A stretch of DNA of 64,000 nt from Coix lacryma-jobi var. lacryma-jobi (taxonomy: Eukaryota; Streptophyta; Magnoliopsida; Poales; Poaceae), in assembly GCA_009763385.1 (NCBI GenBank), contig CM019829.1, positions 40,252,839 to 40,316,838 of the forward strand. The letters are read 5' to 3'. A program made the position numbers and the translations under genes. Under the pieces are notes generated by a model. That model made no database searches and was not told the DNA's origin. It was given only the letters and a program-made list of their open reading frames with translations. Numbering within the stretch: the stretch's first letter is position 1; the number at the start of each line of letters is the position of its first letter. This document shows, in pieces, positions 54,501 to 64,000 of the stretch.

Positions 54501-57500
54501 ACACTTTGGAGACCGTGTCGCTGTCCTAAACGTCATCTAAATATGATACGGAGGGAGTACAATTTTTGTTTTCTATTCCTCCAATCTAAGGCCCTCCATA
54601 ATGAAGAGTAATGTCTCCAAACTATTGAAGGTCCACGGGAGACGAGATGGCATCGATCACTGTTTCGACACTAGTTGTGGGGCCCATATGCTTTTTTTAA
54701 AAAAATAGAAAGGCAGAAGTTAGTACTAGTATCGTGCATTTGTTGGTTCAATGTTGTAAGTCTAGTTTAGAATTTGGCTTATGGTGACCCGTGTGCATGT
54801 TAATGAAATATTGTAAAACGTTTAGTCTCATCTTAACTATTTAGAGTGAGTTAGACTAATATAATATAAGTGTTCTAGAGTTCATCAAATCATTCCCGGA
54901 TTAATGCTTTTATGTGTGAAGCAAGGACAAAAGAATAAGTGGGATGATGGTAGAAAGGGCTTTTAGCCCCGGTTGAAATTGCCCTTTAGTCCCGGGTATG
55001 TCCACCCGGGGCTAAAGGTCCTAGGAGAAAAAAATAAATGTGTATTGTATGAGATTCGAACTCAACACATCTCACCTCAAACATGCTTATCAACTGAGCT
55101 ACACAACCCACGTGATATAATTCTGGATGTTTTCCTTTTGAATCCATTCGGGAAGAACCTTTAGTCCCGGTTGGTAACACCAACCAAGACTAAAGGTTGG
55201 GGACCTTTAGTCCGGGTTGGTAAAACCAACCGAGACTAAAGGTGAACCTTCAGCTCCGGTTGGTAATACCAACCGAGACTAAAAGTCTTTAGTCCCGGAC
55301 GTAAAATTTTGCCGAGACTAAAGCTCAGTTGATAGATCGTCCAAAGGCCTGTTTTCTAGTAGTGTAGGTGTGGTTCACTCAGCGTAAAAAGTGGATCTAA
55401 GCCATTTGGACTCTAGCGTTACAAGCGTGCATGTCTCAGTAGAGCACCGACATCTCTCTTCTCCTCTTTGTAAGCGAGGACAAAACCTAAGTAGGATGGT
55501 GATTACAAGTGCGCGTGTCTCAATAGAGCACCGACATCTCTCCCCCTTTGTATATTTTATTCGGTTAACACCACTAGAGCACCGGAGCTTGTAGTTGTGC
55601 CATCAGCATCTTCTGCTCCAATAGCAGAAGCGGTGACCGAACTTTCTCTCTCCATTTGAACCACGACTCAAGGGATAGGCCTAACTAGCCTTAGCTCGAC
55701 CTCTAGGGTTGTTTTGGAATTTTTTCGATGTTGGAGCCTGCACTGTGGTTGTCTCGAATCAACAAAACTTTAGGAACGATAGCAGAGGGCCAGAGGCGGA
55801 GCCTTCACCATGAACAATGCTAAAATTACTCATCCCGTTCTTTTGCCCTTATCAGCCGTACTACTATTTATTTTATCGAGAATTAGTTAGATAGGGGGCA
55901 TGACCATACTGCCCTTATCTCCAACCACTGTTTCATCATGAACTTCTATTTATTTTTTGCCCACCTTGGTCTCAACTAAGCTCCTCTTTCGTCTCGAAAA
56001 AAAACTAAGCTCCTCTTTAAACGATAGATCTCCCAAACGGCACCACCATACTGCCCTTATCTCCAACCACTGTTTTATGAGAAAATTTCTTATTTGCCCT
56101 GGTTGAAAGTTGTCTTCCTTTCTTGGTCCTAAAATAAATTTTCTTACCTATTCGGCCTCACTTGAACTTTTGGTTACTAATCTGACCCTACCATCTAATG
56201 TTGTCTGTAACACCATTAAGTAATACATGAGATGACAATTTTACCCCTGAGACACTATGAGAAACAAAAGGGCACCTAGGCACCATACCTACATAATTTT
56301 GAGCACTTTGGTTTCTCATACAATTTGGAGGTAGATTTTTTTGAATATATTAATAACAAAGTCTTCAAGATTTCAGTTTACTGTTTAATTCGTTAGGTCA
56401 TTAGCTAATATTTGTTCAAATAATCATAATTTTTATTTTCTATTAAAACTACATTGATGACTTAGCGGTCAATTTTTTTATTAAACAATCAATGTTTCAA
56501 TTTACCACTTACCTTTTATATTTATAAAAGGCGGTAGATACTCTAATATAGAAAAGAAAAAAGAAAATAAAAAGGAAAAGGAATAGGAAACGATGGGCAG
56601 CATGAAAAGTAAAAAAGAAACATGGACCGCTTGTGCTACACAAGAGAAACATGAAAATGCAGATACTATATGGAAATAACAGACAAAAACAAAAAATTGT
56701 GGTGACTGGACGTGGAACGGAAAGAAAAAAAAACACAGTCGGATAGTGTCACCTTCTCGCCGGTGATAATGTTGGTTTGCTGCCTAGTGCCTTTTGGTTG
56801 GTAAATTGGTCATTTCACATGCTATTTAATGGTGTTAGTCGCAAAATACGATGACAGGGCTAGATTAGTAATCAAAAGTTTAAGCGAGACCGAATAGGTA
56901 AAAGAAATTATTTTAGGGCCAAGGAAGAAATACAAGTTTCAACCAAGATCAAATAAGAAATTTTCTCCTGTTTTATCCATTTCTCCTTCTACTTTAATCA
57001 TAGGACAGAGCCACATTTTCAGGACTATTTCCCTATGGCATCAATGAAGCTGGACAATATACCCTTATAATTATTGCTTTTTGCAAGAATTGATTCCTAT
57101 TCTTATGCTTTTTGTGCAAAATCCGCTCCTGCCTCCACTAGCTAACAGCGTTCCAGTGAGACACTACGCCGCTATATAGTGCTCGTGGAAGAAATCAAAC
57201 GAAAACTTGCCGTGTTTAACTTAAAATGGAAGTTTGTTGGATTGAATGCACTTATTGACACATTTAGCAACAAAAATCTAAGATGAACTCTCTAATGTAG
57301 GCACGGCATGCAGGTTGAGTTATCATTAAAGTACAAGTGGTACAATAATGTCACAGAGGCCTAACAGAAGAAATCAAATCAAACTTGCATGCTAAATTTA
57401 ATCACCATAATGTTTTTTTTTTCACACTGTCCGCTTGTCTTTTTTAAATAGAAATTCTCATTGACATTCAAATGAAAAAGCAGTGACGGAAGGACGAGAG

Positions 57501-58933
57501 GTTTGCGTGCACCCCAACCCGTTTTTTCTGCAATGGGTAGCGGCCGTCTCCTCTATCGGTAGCACCCCAACACCTCATCTTTATTTTATTTATTTTTCAT
57601 CTTAAGCATGAATCATAAAGCAAAATGGAGGTAGCAGCTCATGCGGTTTTGCGTTCTGGCGTGCGCGCGCATGGTTTTGGGGGTTTTCCGGGTTCCAGAG
57701 TGGTAAGCTGGACGCCGACTTGTGGGGGCCACAGTGGCGAGATCGCGATCGAGGCGGCGGGCGCTGCAGAAAGCAACAAACATTCACTGATTTTTTTTCT
57801 TTGATTTACAGCAAGTCATCATTGCAAAAAATTAAATTAACGATTTCGTTACTGTTTGTATTATTATTATTTCTGAATTCTGATGACATGATGCATGCGT
57901 GCGACGTCAGATCGCCGGCAACTCGGGCATCCTGCTGAGCTACATCGCCGACTTCGCGCTCGCCGGCCTACCCACGCCACTCAACTGGCGCCTGATGATC
58001 GGCATCGGCGCCGTCCCTCCTCTATTCCTGGCGGCCGCCGCCGAGCTCGCGATGCCGGAGACCCCGCGCTGGCTCGTCCTGCACGGCCACCCCGACGAGG
58101 CGCGCCGCGTGCTGGCGCGCACGGTGGGGGACGCAGACCGCCGGCTCCAGGAGATCGTGACGTCCGTGCAGGAGGCCACGAAGCAGGCGGCTGGCTCCGG
58201 CGGCGGCGGCGGAGGCGCGCCGCCGTCGACGACGAGCGTGTGGCGCGAGATCCTGCTGCGGCCGACGCCCGCCGTCCGGCGCGTGATGCTGGCCATCCTG
58301 GGGCTGCAGGTGTTCCAGCAGGCGTGCGGCGTGGCGGCCATGGTCCTGTACGCGCCGCGCGTGTTCGGCCACGTCGGGATCACCTCCGAGCGCGCCGTGC
58401 TGGGCGCCACGGTGCTCCTCGGCGCCGCCAAGACGGCGGCGATCGTGGTCCCGCTGTTCCTCGCCGACCGGCTCGGCCGCCGGCCCATGCTGCTCGCCAG
58501 CGCGGGCGGCATGGCCGCGTCGCTCCTGGTCCTCGGCCTGTCCATGGCCATGCGCGCCACGACGACGGCCACGGCCGCGACGTGCGTGGCGGCGGCCGTG
58601 GCGTTCATGGCGACGTTCTCGCTGGGGTTCGGCCCCGTGATCTGGATGTACGGGTCGGAGATCCTGCCGCTGCGGCTGCGCGCGCAGGGCACCGGCGTCG
58701 GGACGGCGGTCAACCGGGTGATGAGCGCCGTCGTGGGGATGACCTTCATCTCCATGTACGAGGCGGTGGGCATGGCTGAGACCTTCTACGTCTTCGCGGC
58801 GATGTCCGCGGCGGCGTGGGTGTTCGTGTACGTGTGCCTGCCAGAGACCAAGGGGAGGAGCCTCGAGGAAATGGAGGCACTCTTCGACGCCGGTGCCACT
58901 GCCGCGCCGTCGATACGGGCGACGTTGTCGTGA
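51549..58933 (+). CDS. Sugar/polyol transporter, major facilitator superfamily (polyol transporter-like)
   Basis: Three exons: 51549-51702 (ends A/GTAATC), 51852-52198 (after TTGCAG, ends GAG/GTACAT) and 57911-58933 (after GACGTCAG). They join into 508 codons including TGA, a 507-residue protein, the usual family length. Sugar-porter signatures appear in order: YGYNRGVMSGAQ in helix 1, DRAGRRRTIE after helix 2, PVYIAEISPASARG before helix 5, PETPRWLV closing the first half, a Gly-rich central loop, FLADRLGRRPML in the second half, and PETKGRSLEEMEALF at the C-terminus. About twelve membrane helices are expected. The family couples sugars or sugar alcohols to protons at the plasma or vacuolar membrane. 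YNRGVMSGAQ favours the polyol-transporter branch. The exact substrate cannot be read from sequence. Two ATGs are adjacent (51549, 51552); I take the first. Codons are strongly GC3-biased. Confidence 0.93.
51703..51851 (+). other. Intron 1 of the transporter gene
   Basis: 149 bp, GT-AG, phase 1. It splits the codon that precedes RGVMSGAQ. Confidence 0.85.
52213..52500. mobile_element. Degenerate Stowaway-like MITE
   Basis: ATCCCTCCGTCGCG left and CGGAGAGAG right with TA outside (52211-52212 and 52501-52502). The inverted arms are weak. It lies a few bases inside the 5' splice site of intron 2. Confidence 0.6.
52606..52947. mobile_element. hAT-like MITE
   Basis: GCCTGTTTAGATC at the left and the inverse of CTAAACTGGGCC at the right. 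The internal repeat AGTTGTAAACTTTACAACTT is present twice (about 52648-52715). Target duplication not clear. Confidence 0.55.
53045..53162. repeat. 33-bp direct repeat pair
   Basis: TTCATGACTAGATTCGTACG followed by TGTACATGTGTTC at 53045-53077 and again at 53130-53162, identical by eye. Confidence 0.9.
53323..54122. mobile_element. PIF/Harbinger-type non-autonomous element with GC-rich cargo
   Basis: The ends are GACTACCCGCAG and the inverse of CTGCGGATAGTC-like sequence (GTGCGGATAGTC). A TAA target duplication lies on both sides (53320-53322 and 54123-54125), as in Tourist/Harbinger elements. The centre (53430-53850) is very GC-rich with GAGCTCCGCC..GGCGAGCTC minisatellite units. Its long frames on both strands are low-complexity and I do not call them genes. 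A purine run (GGGAGGAGG..., AAAAAGAAAAAG) lies at 53835-53985. Confidence 0.72.
54298..54557. mobile_element. Stowaway MITE
   Basis: CTCCCTCCGTATCG and CGATACGGAGGGAG-type ends (one base apart), TA at 54296-54297 and 54558-54559. Same family as 42918-43174. Confidence 0.93.
54942..55364. mobile_element. CACTA-type MITE, related to 13908-14337
   Basis: The right end TTTTCTAGTAGTG is clear; the left end (GATGGTAGAAAGGGC) is degenerate. The interior is made of inverted CTTTAGTCCCGGTTGGTAA units. It has the same plan as the MITE at 13908, including a tRNA-like block after the first repeat. Confidence 0.75.
55050..55108 (-). pseudogene. tRNA-like sequence inside the second CACTA MITE
   Basis: The minus strand reads TAGCTCAGTTGA (55101-55090), an A box with one mismatch, then TAAGC, then a perfect B box, GTTCGAATC (55061-55053), 28 bp apart. 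TTGAG/CTC pairs around the B box resemble a T stem. Stems elsewhere are weak, so I call it a degenerate tRNA-like relic. Confidence 0.6.
55370..56069. other. Intronic spacer
   Basis: A near-identical segment, CATACTGCCCTTATCTCCAA..CACTGTTT, occurs twice (about 55904 and 56046). A CGACATCTCTC..CTC duplication lies near 55447 and 55530. No gene. Confidence 0.5.
56079..56967. mobile_element. MULE-type element with long TIRs
   Basis: Inverted arms of about 170 bp start GAGAAAATTTCTTATTTG at both ends. They are flanked by a perfect 9-bp target duplication CTGTTTTAT (56070-56078 and 56968-56976), the hallmark length for Mutator-like elements. The 889-bp unit has no transposase. Confidence 0.93.
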
Positions 58934-59160
58934 CGTTCCAGACGGCGAGTACGTACACAATATGCAACGTGTGCACGCGCGGAACAAGCACGTGAAGTAT
59001 TGTATCAGTCAGGTGTGAAGTGTAGCAGCTGGTAGCAACACTGGTTAGACGCCAAGGTTAGACCAGGCCGGGACTAGTGTGTTTATTGTTACTAGCGATG
59101 ATCTTGCCGATGTATAATTTTGTAACTCTTGTCATTTGAATGGAATGATTACATTGCAAG
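58934..59160 (+). other. 3' untranslated region of the transporter gene
   Basis: The stop codon is followed by about 220 bp with TGTATAATTTTG and AATGGAATGA near 59115-59150, plausible plant poly(A) signals. Confidence 0.4.
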
Positions 59161-60882
59161 CGCACATCAAACTTCTAACTTTTTTCACTCTTTCTTAATC
59201 ACATCAATGTTTAGATGCATGCATGAAACATTAAATGTTGGTAAAATAAATAATTAATTATACTTTTAGCATGTACATATCCAGACGAGTCTTTTGAGCC
59301 TAATTAACACATGTTTAGATAAAGTTTATCAAATAACAACGAAAATGTTACAGTAGTAAAGTTGAAATTTTTTTAACATATTTTCTGTCAACAACGGTTG
59401 GCCACCAGGGGACACATTTCCGGGTGCTTCGATGGAACAGCTGTGGCATGCAGTACGGTACACCATAAAGCATAAAGTATTATTAATTACCTTGCTGTTC
59501 GTCAGGTCTCCCGACAGGATTTGACGGCGTTTTAGGTGGCCTTGCTGGTCCTAGGACACCCTTCACGTGCTCCTCCCCGACGGGTCTTCCCAGGAGGTGT
59601 TCGGGAGTCATCAACACAAGGGATCAAGCCCTAAATCGGTCTAACGGGTCTCTAGATCGGTTTCGTCGGTTTGTTCGAGTTCTTTGCTGTTTCTAGGTTG
59701 ATTTGCAACCTCTTTGGGCGTGCTAGCCTTGCTGGTGTATGATTCGGATCTCCTCCGATGTCAACAAGAAGCTATGTATGAAAAACCAAAATGACTTATA
59801 ATTTGGAATTAACGGAGCAATCTCATTTGGCACCACCTACGATCGAGCAAGCTAGTTCATTTATTCTGTGTTTGATCCATAATATTTTATTTAGGGTGCT
59901 TTGAAGTGGCAAGTGGTATATAGGTGGATATCCGGAAATGGATTAACATCATCAGCACCCAACCAACCCAATATATCCAAAAGCTAAAGTGAATCACATA
60001 TATCCAATCCAAACCACAATCACGTAGTACTCGTTGAGATAGATGCTCCTCGGATATTTTACATAGGGAACGGTTCCACATTAAAACGGCCCGAAAGGAC
60101 CTGGAACGATGCAAACCGAACGGGGCCGTAGAGAATATCCAATCCAGTGGACCAGTCCACTACGAGAACAATCCAATTCCAATGCAGTCGAGTGATCCAA
60201 ACACTTTTCGTGAGAGAGGTATCAGCAGGTGATGAGATCGCGCTGCTCGGCTGGCGGGAGATAGCTGCTCCATGTCGATGCTCATCCCTCTGCACCACGG
60301 ATGGAACGCCTGCTGCCCATCCATCGACGGCTTGGCTGGCTGGCTGCTGCGTACCGAACCCCATTGTCGGAGTGTTGACTGTTGAGGCAGTGCACGTGAA
60401 GCACATCGAGCTAGTGATCGAGGCGAATCTGAACACCACACGAATTCCTGTGTGCCGGCGACAAGCACCATATATCTCGCCTCAGCCAGGCTGCCTCCGC
60501 CGCCGTTCCGGCTCTGCACCTTGCTGCCGGTGCGGGTCCTGCACTCCTGCCTTCTTGTCTCGCGTCGTGGCCATCGCGCGGGCCAGGGAGCGGAACGGAC
60601 GCATCGCCTTGCCCTAGCCGTATATATGTGTTTGGCACTTTGGCTCCATCTGTAATCTTGGCACGTGTACTTGCTTAGGGCTCTCCCAATGCAAAAACCA
60701 TCATTGTTTTTATAGGTATTAATTACATTGCCAACTAAGCAATTTGCTGATGTGACAGGTCATTTATTAAGGAGAGAGGAAGGAAAATGAAGAAACCGAG
60801 TCTAACATAGACTCGACGTCTACGCTCGCATCGATACGCAAGAAACCGTGGTCCTTCGCGTTGGGGAAGAGCTCATAGTTTC
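59161..60882. other. Spacer without a recognised gene
   Basis: The GC-richer stretches at 59500-59760 and 60220-60620 give short frames on both strands with no family signature. TATATAT pieces near 60610 are isolated. Confidence 0.35.
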
Positions 60883-61252
60883 CATGGAACGCTCGAGATC
60901 CCCTGCGGCGGCCGCTGCCAATCTTCCGCGCGCCCTCTTCCCTGCTCTTGCTCGCGCCCCCGAGACCTCTCCTGCGCGCGCTCGCTCCCGCTCCCGCGCT
61001 CGACCTGGCCGCCATCTCCCGCGTGTGCTCGCAAACCCTAGGATATCGCTGCCACCACCGCCACCAATTTTTCCAAGACACACTACTTCTGCAAGTGCCC
61101 CTTCCCGTGCCGTCAATTTGGAATTAGATGGAGAAAAGCGACCTATGGGCCATAAGAAAGCCAAATATGAACGCAATGGGAAGAAAAAGACAACTGATGC
61201 TTTAGCTGATTCAGTGAAAAATTTGAGGCCTTCATTCACTATGCCAACAAGG
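60883..61252 (+). pseudogene. NAM-associated / trihelix-like protein fragment, 3' truncated
   Basis: From ATG 60883 (MERSRSPAAAA) the frame is Pro/Arg/Ala-rich. It then contains GEKRPMGHKKAKYERN and DALADSVKNLRPSF. The RP.G.KKAK motif is characteristic of the C-terminal domain of plant NAM-associated and related transposon-linked Myb/trihelix proteins. The frame runs into the foldback element at 61253, so the rest is missing. Probably a gene fragment, not a working gene. Confidence 0.45.
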
Positions 61253-61570
61253 CTCTGTAGGGGCGGCTCCAGATGCTCTGTAAGGGCGGCTGCCCCAACC
61301 GCCGGCTGGCCCAACCGCCCCTATCAATGTGTACTTACAGTGCACCCACTCTAAGGGCGGTTGGGGCAGCCGCCCTTACAGAGCAGCCGCCCGAGATCCA
61401 CTGTAAGGGCGGCTGATGATTGAACCGCTCTTACAGTGGGTTCACTGTAGGGGCGGTTCAATCACCAACCACCCTTACAGTGGATCTCACCGTAGGGGCG
61501 GCTCTAGATTGAGCCACACCTACAGTGTATTCTTGTAGGGGCGGTTCAATCTAGACCCGCCCCTACAGTG
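61253..61570. mobile_element. CACTA-like foldback MITE
   Basis: It is made of at least six inverted copies of CACTGTAAGGGCGGCTC-like units (61257, 61351, 61411, 61445, 61492, 61540) and ends CCCCTACAGTG. The whole unit can fold into several stacked hairpins. Target duplication not clear at the left edge. Confidence 0.7.
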
Positions 61571-62312
61571 CATTTTCCAACAAAATAAATAAATATTTAT
61601 ATAATTCAAACCACAGCACACATATATATAATTCAAACCAGCACAATTTTTTGAACTGAGTGGTAATTGGTTCTGATGGCAACCCACAATATTTCATATA
61701 CACTATGTGAGGAGGCACAATAGTTCATATACATTCAAAGTTGTTGCCACTCACGTTTAGGCATGGGCATACTTGTTTAAGCTTGTCCTCCAAGTCCTCT
61801 ATGTGGATGATACTATAACAATGACCTTAAAATTTGCAGCACTATCTCGCATGGATGACATAGTGGTACCTTCATGGCCGGCCTCGCATAGGCAGTACAA
61901 TGTACATATATGTAACTTGCTGGTTCTTGTGGCGGGGAGGTGTGGAGGTGGATAAACAACATAGAGGGGTGGCGGATTTCCGTGTTGTTCATCTTGTAGC
62001 TCTAGGAGCCTGCAAAATTTATGTTGTGCTATGCTAAAATGAATAGATCAACTGACGAACCCAACTGCCTCTAAAACCTGATGTGGTAAAAGCAAAGGAG
62101 GATCAGATTATCCAATACAATTTCATAGTTTCTGAAATTGGCAGGTAAACAGGCTGCAAATATAACACCTGTTTATTAAACAGAGGCAACATGAAGTAAG
62201 AAGTAATGGATAAATTACTCAAATGGTTGAGATTTGTTTCATGAGAATATGAGATGAATCTATAAAAGCAGAATCATGTTCTTTCATGAGATCAATGTTT
62301 ATACCATTTTAA
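61571..62312. other. Spacer without a recognised gene
   Basis: AT-rich, with ACATATATATAATTCAAACCA partly duplicated near 61606-61640. No supported gene. Confidence 0.4.
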
Positions 62313-62949
62313 TTAAATATGATGCACATACAGGTGAAGCTTCACATAGCACTGTACAGATGAATTATAGCTGTTACCAGACTCACCATGTTGGCTATCT
62401 GGAAATAGAAGAACCGTGACTGTAAGAACCATCGTAAATCCTTGCAACACATCATAATATTCATATGGGAATTGTCTAGGGGAAAAATAGACACCTACTT
62501 TAATTGAGGTCAGGCAATCAACAATTGTCAACATGTTCATGACCATGGGGAAAGTTGTCAATATAAGTGGATAATGGCCTGCAAAATAATAATAAATGCA
62601 ATCTTGCAAAATAATAACAAATGCTCAAAGCAAATCTATGGAGGGAACATCTAGCTGGTAACACATCGTTGGGGTACAACCGAAGTTAAAAGAAATAAAA
62701 TAAAACACATCACCTTTTTTTGTACATGAAAAAAATTGTAAACTCATCTGTTGTATTAACCGGTAAATGGTAATTAACCTTTGATTGAACCATAAAATCT
62801 GCTTTTGTGGTAGTCCATACCTTCACCAGCCAGTTCACTTTGCCTATTCCTCTTCTGCCACATTCCCTAGCTTTGTGAAATGAAAGTGCCAGATAATCAT
62901 GGAGCCACCATTCTCTCACTAACACTTGGTGCACCTGCACCTGTTGCAA
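62313..62949 (-). other. Possible exon pieces of an unrecognised minus-strand gene
   Basis: Two minus-strand frames have protein-like composition: 62609-62313 (YPLILTTFPMVMNML, then SPRQFPYEYYDVLQGF) and 62949-62710 (VREWWLHDYLALSFHKARE). I do not recognise either. They are separated by AT-rich DNA and could be exons of the gene suggested by the GC-rich right edge, or chance. Confidence 0.2.
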
Positions 62950-63839
62950 GCCGAATCAGGACCTGGATCATGGAGGGGCGAGCAGCATTAGCGATTAGTT
63001 ATGACAAAGAATAATGGGAACAACTCATATATGGGGAGGGGTGAGCATGGAGACTGATTTGGGGCGGATGGTGTTCACCGAGCAGCGCTGATGAGGTGGC
63101 TGTGAGGTTTAACTGCACCGCTCTCGCGCACTGGTTGCGCACTAAAATCTACAAATTGAACACCTGGGAAAAAAGAAATCATTTTTTATTAACCATGAAA
63201 ACCAATAGTAATGAGGGAGTCCAGGTTTACTCTGCGATCCTATCCCTAGCATGACCTATCTATATGGAGAACAACACCATGTAGCGAATTAGTGAAGGTA
63301 TGTATTGTATGGCAATGGGCGTCACTTTTTTTTTGCAGAGAAAATTGAATTGTTAAATTCTGTTCTGAATAAAACATGGTTCGTTGCTTTACAGGTAAAA
63401 CTGCAGTGCAGCACTGAGCAGAACCAATGGATATGACAGCTAACTGAAAGGAAAAATTAATTTATTTTGTAATGGATAACTAACATCTTTGTTTTTTTAC
63501 ATACATGAATTTTCATTTTCTCAATGTTCAGAGATGTAAATGAGCAGAACTGAAATGATTAAACATGATTGCACCAAAAAACAAACTGTGGTAGCAGCTA
63601 TATTAGTTGTATTGCCTGTACGACACAATAAACTGTTAGAACCGAATATAGGTGACTGGATAATCCAGCCAATCCGGCCAGTCGAGAAACTCAGAAATGA
63701 ACTACAGTAGAGCAGTAAGCATGTACATTGGTAAGAGAAAAGTGTGACAACAATAGATCTAGGGTCAAATTAACCTTGACTTGTTGGATTGCATCTGAAT
63801 CGCAAAGCAATGGCAACGGACATGGCAGATCCAGTGCAT
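62950..63839. other. Spacer without a recognised gene
   Basis: AT-rich. No repeat pair or frame that I can support. Confidence 0.4.
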
Positions 63840-63854
63840 TAAACCCTACACAGA

Positions 63855-64000
63855 GTGAGGGAGAGAGAAAGAGAGTGCATCTGTGTGTGTGTGAGAGAGA
63901 GGGGGAGGGAACAAACCAGCCAGCGGACGGATCGAGGAGGAGCCGCGTGAACGTCGCGCAGGGTGAGCGGGGGATGGTCGGCGGCGGCAGCCACCGGCGC
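63855..64000 (-). other. GA/GT microsatellite and GC-rich edge, possible gene start
   Basis: A GAGAGA..GTGTGTGTGAGAGAGAGG run (63858-63908) is followed by a GC-rich edge. On the minus strand this reads as a GC-rich start followed by a CT-rich leader, common for grass 5' untranslated regions. The gene itself would lie beyond or across the edge. Confidence 0.25.

Larger units (their letters stand above)
52199..57910 (+). other. Intron 2 of the transporter gene, 5.7 kb, transposon-filled
   Basis: GT-AG, phase 0, between SSIPE and IAGNSGILLSY. It contains, in order, a Stowaway-like, a hAT-like, a PIF/Harbinger-like, a Stowaway, a CACTA and a MULE-type element. Between them lie spacers without genes (for example 55370-56069 and 56977-57900). 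Confidence 0.85.

Noticed and set aside
57940..58987. Long minus-strand and alternative plus-strand frames over the transporter exon
   Set aside because: Shadows of a GC3-rich exon; the transporter frame alone has family motifs.
1..64000. CRISPR arrays, operons or bacterial systems
   Set aside because: No spacer-repeat array or polycistronic arrangement. Introns, MITEs and LTR elements mark this as plant nuclear DNA.

Overview
The window looks like nuclear DNA of a grass (Poaceae), most likely a panicoid relative of sorghum, maize or sugarcane. Reasons: nested Ty3/gypsy retrotransposons, CACTA, Stowaway, PIF/Harbinger, hAT-like and MULE-type DNA elements of grass character, AT-rich spacers broken by very GC-rich exon-like islands, and an intron-bearing host gene with strongly GC-biased codons. 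There is no bacterial or organellar gene organisation. Only one convincing intact host gene is visible; nearly everything else is mobile DNA or its debris.

Layout. 1-4.5 kb: the 3' end of a Tat-like Ty3/gypsy element carrying an antisense, spliced, now broken gene for a plant mobile domain (PMD) protein, then a polypurine tract and an LTR. 4.8-9.1 kb: a minus-strand Helitron Rep gene, multi-exon and truncated before its helicase. 9.1-13.9 kb: unassigned spacer with minisatellites and a G-rich island. 13.9-14.6 kb: a CACTA-type MITE holding a tRNA-like sequence, and a small hAT-like inverted repeat. 14.648-27.032 kb: a complete, very young Tekay/Del-type chromovirus on the minus strand (3-kb LTRs, TSD TTTGA) with gag-protease, pol and an additional open frame upstream of gag. 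27-30.3 kb: Stowaway, LINE and foldback debris. 30.357-38.078 kb: a non-autonomous relative of the Tekay element (TSD CGCCT). Its 5' LTR has been replaced by a 1.4-kb palindrome of the LTR 3' end, and it encodes two proteins that each carry an altered protease-like domain. 39.3-42 kb: a nest of TIR elements with repeated TTTACGGTT motifs. 42.9-44.1 kb: two Stowaway MITEs. 44.237-48.980 kb: a gag-protease-only Ty3/gypsy element (TSD GCCTA). 49.3-50.6 kb: a non-autonomous CACTA element (TSD GCA).

51.3-59.2 kb: the host gene, a 507-residue sugar/polyol transporter of the major facilitator superfamily in three exons. Its second intron (5.7 kb) has been filled by six separate DNA transposons. 59.2-64 kb: spacer, a truncated NAM-associated-type gene fragment cut by a foldback element, possible minus-strand exon pieces that I cannot name, and a GC-rich end that may be the start of a gene lying outside the window.

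The most interesting material is (a) the palindrome-ended non-autonomous retrotransposon, both of whose genomic ends are the same LTR end, (b) its paired protease-like ORFs with shared active-site changes, (c) tRNA-like sequences with A and B boxes embedded at matching places in two CACTA MITEs, and (d) the intron-bearing PMD gene antisense to its host retroelement.
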